Source: Zhengitettix transpicula
Lineage: Eukaryota; Arthropoda; Insecta; Orthoptera; Tetrigidae
Direction of reading: 5' to 3'
DNA: 64,000 nucleotides
Assembly (NCBI GenBank): GCA_037074705.1
Contig: CM073591.1
Coordinates: 131,385,032 to 131,449,031, forward strand
Shown: piece by piece, positions 11,401 through 20,344 of the stretch
How positions within the stretch are numbered: the stretch's first letter is position 1
Layout: each line of letters begins with the position of its first letter
The notes under the pieces: model-generated
Databases searched by the model: none
Told to the model about the DNA's origin: nothing
The model's input: the letters and a program-made list of their open reading frames with translations, nothing else
Program-made: the position numbers and the translations under genes

Positions 11401-12232
11401 CTGGAGTTGGCAAAAACCTAGTCAACAAATGTTAACAACTTTTAGAAAATTTCTAGAGCATCATGGATGGGGAACACTTCCAAAATAAATCGATAATGCA
11501 CTTGACAGATCCTTTGATTTTTTTAACACAAAAGTGAACTGCCACGGTTAAAAAATTATGGTCAGAATTGATTCGGATGTACTGTATTACTTAAACGTAT
11601 TGTGTGTCGTCAAACTTATATAAAAGATATTTGCTACAGGTAGCTTCATTGGAAGTATCCCTACAAGTCATCTTCTGTTTATTTATGTTATCTAATTCAA
11701 CAAACCAATTACTTATTTTATTTTTTATATTGATTTATTTACAGTTGCATCAACAGCTATGGTTATTAGCGACTCAGAATGGGAACTACCTTTTCCTTGT
11801 CGGGGGACTGATTATCTCTCTCGCGCACAAACATCCATGTGCTCGCCGGGATTCGAACCCGGGACCTCTGTGATGTGAAGCACCACCACAGGAGTTCGGC
11901 ACTTATTCTATATGGACAGATTGTAAGAAAAACGAGGTTACAAAAACGAAATTGTTGGCAATAAATTTTTCCGCGTAGTCAACATTCTTCTCAGACTGTC
12001 GGTAAAGATCAAAGAACGTTTGCAACAATGTTGACGGGTCTTGTCAACTTTTGTTGCTGAACATTGTTGGTGACACAAAATGTTGACAACGTTTGGTGTA
12101 ACACAAGAGCGGCCTGTATAACAGACAAAATCAGAAATTAATTTTTGAACAATATAATTTGAATTTTGTAGACATCTGTTGTGATCTTTGTCAATACTAT
12201 TTTTTTTGGTCAAAACATTTAGTGTAAACGCA
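11393..12232. mobile_element. Candidate non-autonomous DNA transposon with GCGTTTACACT ends
   Basis: GCGTTTACACT at the left edge is matched by its inverse AGTGTAAACGC at the right edge. The interior is rich in variants of TGTTGAC/GTCAACA on both sides, which could be subterminal protein-binding repeats. A SINE lies inside it. No transposase is visible and the target duplication is unclear, so this is a tentative call. Confidence 0.35.
11709..11905 (-). mobile_element. tRNA-derived SINE, copy 1
   Basis: On the minus strand the copy starts with a tRNA-like head whose box B GGGTTCGAATCCC (11848-11860 on plus) is perfect, preceded by a degenerate box A region. A body containing cagtcccccgacaagg and gtcgctaataacc follows, then an A/T-rich tail at 11709-11740. 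The same head and body occur at 51.2 kb. Such elements are transcribed by RNA polymerase III and mobilised by LINEs. Confidence 0.82.
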
Positions 12233-12359
12233 CTTCACACGGACATTCTCTGAATATCGGATCGGATAACGGACAGCTCAATCAAATCTTGGACCGACCA
12301 TACGTATGGTACGCCTATTCATAATCAGGGTTGAAACATAACTTCACACCTAAGACGAA

Positions 12360-12885
12360 GGAAATGTCAAAACGGTGGAATGAAAGAGGAGAATCGGCTC
12401 CAAAGAAGGCGAAGACATCCATCTGCTGGCAAGGTCATGGCGTCAGATTTTTGGAATAATTTTTATTGATTAATTTCAAACAGGAAAAGCCACCAACGGC
12501 GAATATTATACGAAATTATTAATTTTTGAGTGATGAAATCAAGAAAAAAAATGCCGCATTTGACGAAAAATAAGTCTTATTTCATCACGTCAATGCACAA
12601 GTTCTCGCATCCATTATCGTGATAACCCAAATCTATGAGTTTCAGTTCGAATTGCTTCGCCACGCACCCTGTTCCCCAGATTTAGCACCGTCAGATAATA
12701 TTTCTTTCCAAACTTGATAAAAATGTCTCTGTAAAGAAAATAAAATGAACGAGTGGAATCTGCGGTTTATGGCTATTTTGAGGAGCTTGATGATTGTCAC
12801 TTTAAACAGTGTGTCGAAGCTATTGAACATCCCTGGGAAAAGTGTATCGAGATAAAAGGAAGCTACGTTGAGAAATAATGATATT
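12360..12885 (+). pseudogene. Mariner remnant 3, C-terminal half of transposase
   Basis: Plus-strand pieces read KRWNERGESAPKKAKTS, TANIIRNY, LSDEIKKKNA, VLFHHVNAQV, FELLRHAPCSPDLAPSD and KCIEIKGSYVEK-like, spread over three frames. These follow the order of an irritans-like mariner transposase (ESAPKKAKT, LLPHAPYSPDLAPSDYFLF, YFEELDDSHYKQGIE). The DNA-binding half is absent. The SPDLAPSD box is intact but the QDNAPVH box reads HVNAQV, so catalytic residues are lost. It is a third mariner lineage in the window. Confidence 0.85.
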
Positions 12886-13815
12886 TTTTGTTTTCTTTGT
12901 TATATTTTAATTGATAAGTATTTTGTTAATATTATTTAAAGTTGAATTATGTTTGTGGTAATCAATCCTGAATTAAAATGTGTGCAAAGGCAACGATTTA
13001 AGATACACCTTCACGTGTCTCGGTGGGAAATGAACACTTAAATACTTAGATTCTATTATTTGTACTAATGAATTCTGTAGAATATTTATACAGCTACGAT
13101 AATAAAAACTGGATAATTTAGACTCATTTTAAGAAACGAAAAATAAAATAATGTAAGCAATATTTTGTCTCTTGTGCACTAGACACTGTGGTGACTTCGC
13201 CATCTGTTCCCAACAGCGCCAATTCAGTCCTCATCTCGATGTTTCTATAGAAAGGATAGTTTCAGGAAAATAAAAAGAACTCACCAAAAAGCCGTACGTG
13301 GGAATAACAAAGAAACACCGGCCCGCTACAATGTTTTCCAGAGATTCTAAGCGCTCTGTGTGAAAAACTGTGAATGCTTCATATATCAGATACAATCTTA
13401 GCTAACCGATAATTGCATATTAGAAAAATGTTATTTAGAGAAAAATTGTGGCTCTATGTGTCATTAATATTCCACATTCTGATATAAAATAAAAAATTGT
13501 AACTGGTAATTTTTTCTCTTAAAATATTGATGAATACTCAGTTCCCGAGTATATGTATGCAGATCTACGTATATTATTATCTGCGATTGAGATCGTTCCC
13601 AGTATCTGTTTATAACAAATATATAAACAAAAGTATAACAAATAAATAAATAAAACAATTTTGAAAGAAGATAAAATAAAAATAATTATAAGAAAATAAG
13701 TCTGAGAACATTAGTTCACTCTTCCACACTTCACTAAAGAAAAATATAGACATAAACTAATTTATATTATATAATAAAAAAATACACTTCACTTCACTAA
13801 TTGGTTTATATTGTT
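12886..13815. other. AT-rich stretch, nothing recognised
   Basis: No coding frame or known repeat. The last 150 bases probably include the 3' UTR of the RT remnant that follows on the minus strand, since a ttagtgaagtg motif is shared with the related copy at 33.1 kb. Confidence 0.45.
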
Positions 13816-13819
13816 CTTT

Positions 13820-14650
13820 AACCTTCTTATTGAAAGCTGCTCCTCAAACACTGCTGCAAGTAAATTGTTCTAATCGCCTGTTTAGGAATGAGAATTTCCC
13901 TACGTCGGTTTCTTGCTGTATAGTTTTTGCCAATGTAAGTTGGTTTTCCGATATTATCCAGTATGTCTTTCCACGCTTTGTTACCCGTATATGATTTAAA
14001 AAGACAGCAAAGTCTTTCTTTCGACTGGTTGCCAAGTATTCCCACCCTAATTTCTCTACCCTTTCTCGCACGTGACCAGGTCCACGTATTACAAATTTTT
14101 TCAAGTCCCCCCCTCTGAAGTTTTTCTACTCCTTCTATGTGGGGTTTTCTATAAGGATCCCAACAACTTGCACCATACTCTAGTATGGGACGAACCAGAG
14201 ATTTATAAACAAGTTCTTTTGATTTTCCACTCACACTTTTTAGTATTCTCATGACAAAATTTAAGGATTTCCAGGCTTTTCGAGACTCAATTTACGTGTT
14301 CTTCCCACCCTAGATTTGAGTTTAAAACAATTCCTAAATATTTGCAGCTGTTTACTTGAGGTAATTGCTCCTATTTATATTATAACCCAATCGTATATTT
14401 GCATGATATTTATTCAATGTAATTGATTTGCTTTTTTCACTGTTTACCTTCATTTTGTTTGTTTCAGGCCAACTATTTAGTGCAACTAGGTCGTTTTGTA
14501 AATCGCATTCATCCAAATCTTTACTGATCCGTCTATAGAGGATATCATCAAAAAAGTATATATTTGGGACCTATTTTAAATGGTAGATTATAAATATATA
14601 TTAGGAACAATAAAGGCCCGAGTACTGATCCTTGAGGCACGCCCGAAGTT
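13820..14650 (-). pseudogene. Jockey-like LINE reverse transcriptase, 3' part, copy 1
   Basis: The minus strand reads GVPQGSVLGPLLFLIYIYNLP (14580-14645), FADD-like residues, KYLGIVLNSNLGWEEHV-like text, then a clean 141-residue frame (13827-14252). That frame holds SGKSKELVYKSLVRPILEYGASCWDPYR, RRGGLEKI-type residues, LFKSYTGNKAWKDI and a C-terminus with RREILIPKQAIRTIYLQQCLRSSF. LVRPILEYGAxCWDPY is a strong signature of a common insect jockey-like LINE C-terminal domain. The upstream part is scattered over frames with stops, and the 5' end is lost. A second copy of the same family lies at 31.9-33.3 kb on the plus strand. Confidence 0.87.
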
Positions 14651-15180
14651 ACATGTTGTTCTACTGCCAGATGTGTACCAATCTTTCTATCATACATCAT
14701 GCCCGCCAACAGAATGGCAATCGCAAGGCTGAGGGTATTTTGATGGGAATAGCTCCAACTGCTGTCTCTGTCATCCTCGCTTTAGATATGACTACGGAGC
14801 AAAGCCTTGCAAAAACGTAGTACTAGATCTCCGGAGAATATTTTCTGCATCAATCACTCCGCGAAGGCCTCAACTCCTTAAGAGCCAAATTGTGCCATAT
14901 CTGCCTGATATGATTGTTAGCTCCATGAACGCAACTGTTGGCGAATACTCAGAATTGGCTCACACAGATGGCCAGGCGCTATTTCCACTTGCCGCGCCAC
15001 CTGCCGGAGATAGAACAACAGCTGGTCCACGGAGGATTACCGTGACTCACCTGCGGATCCTGCATCCTGCGTACGTCAGGGGCGACCTGATGGCCGTGTC
15101 ACGATGTGCCAGCTTTCGGTAACTAACGTCACGCATGGCTCATCTGGTTGCAGATTATAATGAGTCACATACCTTCGCAA
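14651..15180. other. GC-richer block of unknown nature
   Basis: This stretch is visibly richer in G+C than both neighbours and starts sharply at the truncated 5' edge of the RT remnant. A 76-codon plus frame (14892-15122, MPYLPDMIVSSMNATVG...) is open, but I recognise no domain, and frames on the other strand are equally short. It could be the body of an unrecognised transposon or an old processed sequence. It has no in-window relative. Confidence 0.35.
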
Positions 15181-15892
15181 GACCGTATTTTGAAAACAAT
15201 GTCCCACGTATATCTCGAGACGTACATCAGGAAGTTCTCATAATAATTCGACAAGAAAAATCCACGCTTACTGAAGTTCGCGTTAACATGACAGACTAAG
15301 TGTTTATCCTAACAAACTAGTATAATACCTTTTAAACTGTGGTTAACGAAAAGCCTCCTGATTTAACAAAAAGATTCACGTCAAGGGCAGGAACAAGTAC
15401 GCTACAATGCCAAACTTCTAGTTTTAATTTTGAAAATTTTCAATGTAAAGTTTATCACCGTGACGTTTAATACTGTATGTATGTCAATACAATAACTGTC
15501 ACTTTTTATAACAGATTGTTATAAATAAATAAATTAAAAGAATTGAATGCCGAGGTTCGAGTTGAATATCAACTCAATTGTATTTTAATCTGCATATCCT
15601 CTTCGTATTCATCATTTGTGATGCACTGGAAATGGATATAAGTTTTCTGACTTTGCACTATATATATCACGCTGAATGAGATTTGTAATTCGATCACTAA
15701 ATTAAGTATTATCGCCTAGAAAACAGATGCACTCATGTTTCCTCAAATTCGTAAAAGGATATTTCCTTGCCAAACATTTTTCAAGTCTTATTCCCTAATA
15801 ACAGTTGCCATTGATTAGACGAACAGTCGCCGGAATTAGTTTTTTGATTTAATTTTTAATTACGAGTGATTAATGTAATAATCTTATCACTA
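15181..15892. other. AT-rich stretch, nothing recognised
   Basis: No coding frame, repeat copy or inverted repeat noted. Confidence 0.45.
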
Positions 15893-16265
15893 ATAACAAA
15901 ATTAGCCAAATAGGTCAACAAACAAAAGAAGTAATTACTTAAATACTAACAACGTTTCTGGAAGTGTTGTTCCTTTCTTCAATGGCTAAGAGAACTAAAA
16001 ACTCATGAGCCTAGAGCGACACAACTGCACAATTATTGTATGCATATTAATGCAATAATCATTTAATAATATTTATAATTTATATATTCTTTATTAATGT
16101 TGTACTGATTCTCGCAATGTGTGAATTGTGCAGTTGTGTCGCTCTAGGCATTTAGGTTTTTTAATTTTCTTAGCACCTGAAGAAAGGAGCAATGTTTCCA
16201 GAAACGTTGTGTGGAATTTATGTAATCACTTCTTTTGTCTGTATTTGGCTATTTTTCTTATTATT
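15893..16265. repeat. Foldback family D, copy 2 (longest, both arms)
   Basis: The two arms are each about 130 bases and inverted. The outer ends read attagccaaat / atttggctattt, the middle has the GAAACGTTGTG core and its inverse, and the inner ends have gcctagagcgacacaactgcacaatt and its inverse. A central AT-rich loop of about 90 bases separates them. The right arm carries CTGAAGA (16177-16183), a weak GGA...TCC stem and GAAAC (16201-16205). The left arm carries the same on the minus strand, with a GGAA...TTCC stem. No coding sequence is present. Confidence 0.82.
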
Positions 16266-16424
16266 AATTTTCAAAACAGACGTAAATTTTTCATTTAATA
16301 ATCTTTACCATTTATATATATTTTTTATGAATGTTGTAATGACCGTCAAAGGAACAAGGAGTCTATTTTAATAAAAAAATCAAATGCTAGTTAAAGGATC
16401 AGGAAGGAAAAAGCTAGACCACAT

Positions 16425-16535
16425 CGGGAATCAAACATGGGACCTCCACCTCGTACGTCCGAGACTATTCCATCTATTGTATAAGCCTGAACACAGACTC
16501 AACTACAAATTACTAAATCACATTCCTCATAGCCT
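16425..16535. repeat. Short dispersed repeat E, copy 1 (possibly SINE-derived)
   Basis: The segment ccattgtataagcctgaaca with flanking sequence is repeated at 24296-24376. Just upstream, on the minus strand, GGTCCCATGTTTGATTCCCG resembles a tRNA T-arm/box B, so this may be the head of a second SINE family. Evidence for a full box A is weak. Confidence 0.45.
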
Positions 16536-16807
16536 AATTTACACATAAGCCCCAATATTCACACTTCATTCAAATCATAAAATAGGCCGCCCGGTCGATA
16601 TTTTTCCATCCTGATCATTTAATTTAATTTCATGGTCTGTACGGCTGAGCTTCGTTTGAAAGCATTTCGTCTCTTCACAAATACTAGTTTAAATTTTATG
16701 CGCTGACGTGACTATTAACCATTAACAAACAGGCACATTCAGTAGACAAACAAGAGGTGTTAGATGGTGTAGCTAATTTCTAAATTCGTGACCCGTACAA
16801 GAGGGCG

Positions 16808-17455
16808 TTTTTTTTTTTAGGGCAATAGGCTACATGAGGGTAATCCACTTGGGGCAACTCCCCTTTAATAGCATAGGAAGGGATTTGAAAGGGGGGATGC
16901 GGAAGGGTTTTTTTTTTTTTTTTAGGACAACAGGCTACATGAGGGTGATCCACATTGGGCAACTCCCCTTTAATAGCATAGGAAGGGATTAGAAAGGGGG
17001 GATGCGGAAGGGTAGAGGAAGGTAGCCAAGGGTTACTAGGGTCCCCGGGCTATGGTTTAAGGATCCTACCCGGCATTCGCCTAAAGAAATGCAGGGAAAA
17101 CCCTAGAAAAACCTGCATCGGGTAGGTCGGGCATTTGGTACTTGTCCCACGCCCTTCCGATGACGGGAGAGGAGTTTGCTGTGGGGACGCAGCTTACCCC
17201 TCGCCATGCCTTAGCCTGTTTAGGAGGCAGCTGGCCGACTATTCAAATAGAAATAGCGGACAACTCTTGCCGTATGCCCAAGGTCTGCGACCCCGGAACA
17301 TACACCTCTCAAAACAGACCGAGGTGCCTCGGCATGTGGGAACCTTAGTTCAAAAAAAACAGAGAGATGTGAGAGCATCCCCAAAGGTAGCCCCCGCCAG
17401 AGCTCTCTGGGAAGGTTCACCTGCGTGTTTTAAGCTTTTATATAATGAGACCAAA
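16808..17455 (-). mobile_element. Family B retroposon, copy 1, with an extra truncated 3' end
   Basis: The unit is oriented on the minus strand, because a poly(T) tract (poly(A) on minus) lies at its left end. The full copy occupies about 16908-17455. Behind its poly(A) sits a second piece of about 100 bases (16808-16907) that repeats only the 3' end, again ending in poly(A). The sequence is GC-rich and unrelated to its surroundings. It keeps an open 68-codon antisense frame at 17142-17348. No RNA polymerase III box is visible, so I call it SINE-like rather than a SINE. Confidence 0.8.
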
Positions 17456-17991
17456 ATGTGTTAAATCTGCGAGATGCAATGATCGGAAAGCGTTTAAAAT
17501 ATGTCTAACGCCATTGTTTTCAGGGGCAGACGACGAATGCAGACACGACGACGCCAGTACATGGGCACTGAAACAACTGACTGCCGGCGGCTCACATGCA
17601 ATATAAAACTTCCGGTAATTCAGCAAGTAATTACGCATCAATGCACATTTATCTGATAAGAGTAGAAAACTCATAATCAACGAACGGCACATCATCTCCT
17701 GATTGAAGATTTTGTGATTAAGGTAAAGCGGATTTAAATTTATATATTTAATTAATATTTTCCTGCAAATTCATTGATTTTCTATGTTCAGAATCTTAGA
17801 ACAACGATTCATTATTATTTTTGTTATTTATCTATAAAACAAAATTTTTATAATTTTGTATTGAGCCCCCAATTCCATTATAGGAAATATTTTTTTACAA
17901 TCAATTCTCTTTAACCAATTAGTTATTTATGTACAATATTTTCTTATTGATGAATGCTAAGAAGTATTAATATGTGAACACTATAATATAC
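17456..17991. other. AT-rich stretch, nothing recognised
   Basis: No repeat or coding frame recognised between the B copy and the solo LTR. Confidence 0.45.
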
Positions 17992-18956
17992 TGTAGTACT
18001 AATTAAGGATGTCATTTATTGTTTAAATAATTGGATTGTTTAGCGGTACAAATTCTTAAAGACAACAATGTCGGCGGCCTTTGTTGCGAGCTGCTAGGAC
18101 TGGCTGAATTCAGTCTGGCGGATATTATGGTCGAGAGAAGGAGTAAAATTTAAGAGTACGAACAGCGTGACCCAAGCTTAAAAATTCAACTGAAAGACTT
18201 ATATGTTTTAAAAATCCAAGTAAAAAGGTCTGGACGGAGAGACACATTATAAAAACCGCAAAGCTGAAACCAAAAGTTTAGCGCCACGTTCAGATACATA
18301 GAGTACCGAAATAACATTTTTCCGCATAAAGGGATTTTGAAATAATACGTCCGACTGTTGACCTGAGATGCGGCTGATCGTGATCCCGGAGGAATAATAC
18401 AATATCTACAACCGTGTGTTTTGACCATGATGTGCAGAATCAGTGATTAATGGCCTTTTTAGTGAATTGTGTCCCCAATCTCCGAAAACTAAGTCTGGTA
18501 CCAGCAGGACATTTGTAAGTACAAACCAAACTAATTAAATTTTGTAAACGGTAATTAAGGGTATTAGTCAGATTTCGTTCTTTTCATTTTAGTTAGATTT
18601 CGTATTCCTTTCGTTTCAATTTGGTTGAATTGTTAATTATTTAATTTATAATTTTTGATTGTTCTTACTTATCAAAGTCAGTTGAAGACCCTCAGAAGAA
18701 TAGTTATTAAATTTGATTGTTTGTGATATATAAAAGATTGTATTTTACTTTAAACGCCACCAATTTTAAATAAAACATATTTGTTTGTTAATTTTGAAAT
18801 TATTGAATTCGGCGTGCCAACCAAGGGCAAATCATTTGTAAAAAACAAAATTATCATCTGCTAAATTAATCTTTGGCAAATTAAAAGCTTTCTTTTAATC
18901 TTAATCATTCTTTTAATTAATTCATTAAATAATTATCTTCCCTTTTAATAATTACA
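17992..18956 (+). mobile_element. Solo LTR, family G, copy 1
   Basis: The block begins TGTAGTACTAATTAAGG and ends ...TAATTACA, giving the TG...CA inverted termini of a long terminal repeat. It is flanked on both sides by ATAC (17988-17991 and 18957-18960), a 4-bp target duplication as made by LTR-retrotransposon integrases. It aligns along its length with 28974-29914: shared ggattgtttagcggtac, gacaacaatg and aactaagtctggtaccagc. No internal gag or pol is present, so the element was removed by LTR-LTR recombination. The superfamily (Ty3/gypsy or Pao) cannot be decided from the LTR. Confidence 0.88.
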
Positions 18957-19735
18957 ATACACTTATTGTTTAAGGTATGCCGTATTCCCTCAGTAAAAAT
19001 AATAATGGAATAAATTAATATAAGATCATGTCTTCAAAAATTGGAGCTTCCTTTGCGCCTACTTCTAGAACTGGCTATCCAGATATTTTGAACGTTTGTG
19101 CATAACATGTTCTTTACAGATATGTGTGTTAATTTTAGACTAAATATACCATATTTTTAATATTATTATTATATAATTTCCATGTCCGTTCGACACAGAA
19201 ATATTCGTTCGACTGTAATTTACCAGTTTTTATTTTATATTTTTCAGTACTCGTACAATTTATGAGCGCTGATAGATAAAAATGTAATTTTCGTTTCATA
19301 TTCGCTGCTCTCGTACCACAGATTTTTTCTCTTACCATCCAATATATTACATTAACAAGGTATACCAAATAGTAATCATATTTCACTCTAGTTGAGATTT
19401 TCATCATAAATATTCATTTGTGAACACTAATTCATTTTTTGTTTATTTTTCAGTTATAATTTTACGCTTCCCCGTCTGTGTGTGTGTGTTCTTTTTCAAA
19501 ACTCATGTTCTTTACCATTGGACGCAGATTATTGAATAAAATATGCTCTGTATGGTAGAGAGCAAGGGGTTGCTTGTCCGACATTTAAGCTGAACTTTAG
19601 AGTTCTGAAGCAAGTGCAAAGACAAATGATGTTATTGACGATTAAATCAGTTATCAATAATATTAAATATCGTTGTTCTGCGCAGATTGTGTTTGGAATA
19701 TATTGCGTACGTTAATTTCTTATGGAATTATTATA
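18957..19735. other. AT-rich stretch, nothing recognised
   Basis: Contains a short GT microsatellite near 19478-19490 and otherwise nothing I can name. Confidence 0.45.
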
Positions 19736-19870
19736 ATTCATCTCGATGTTTTCCGAGTTCAAATGGAATAATTTAATTTAAAATGTGTAGCTAATTATGG
19801 AAAAAAATAAATTAGCCAAACATTTTTAATTAAATTGTTCAATTAGAACAAGGAAAACATCGAGATGAAT
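19736..19870. repeat. Near-continuous hairpin with 19-bp perfect outer arms
   Basis: Outer arms attcatctcgatgttttcc (19736-19754) and its exact inverse (19852-19870) continue inward as a less perfect palindrome almost to the centre. The total is about 135 bases with hardly any loop. It has the structure of a small MITE or a palindromic insertion. No relative is seen elsewhere in the window. Confidence 0.7.
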
Positions 19871-20344
19871 TTGAAGGTAATGGACGATTAGCCGGATGAA
19901 AGAGCTGGGCGGTATTTAAACAGATCATGCAGATGTATTAACATATTCTACGTATGGACACCTTTGCCTATCACAATGCAGAAAACTTCCACAACATTCC
20001 CGTCGTTATTAATACTATACACTTTGAGTGCATTTTAATTTATAATTTGATAATATAACTATTTAGTTTTCTCTTGCCGTCACTAAAGTAGAATATTCCT
20101 ACCTTTTCAAGCGTGAATCTAGAATCATTTCGATTATTTGCTTTTGTCGTCTAAACTATACAAACTGAGACAATTTTAAGTTCGTAAATAAATAAATATA
20201 TAATCACAACGAAACCTAATTATGGTTTTATGATGCTGTGAAACAAATTTATCTCAACCTATATTAGAGATAGTAATGTTAAAATTTACGTCTACATATA
20301 TTTCGATTATGAACAATATGGCTAAAAAGCAGACGTCAATTCAA
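19871..20344. other. AT-rich stretch, nothing recognised
   Basis: Nothing identified before the 3' end of the RTE element. Confidence 0.45.

Noticed and set aside
11848..11860. Possible tRNA gene from a perfect box B
   Set aside because: The rest does not fold into a cloverleaf and the same head plus body recurs at 51.2 kb with a tail, so it is a SINE.
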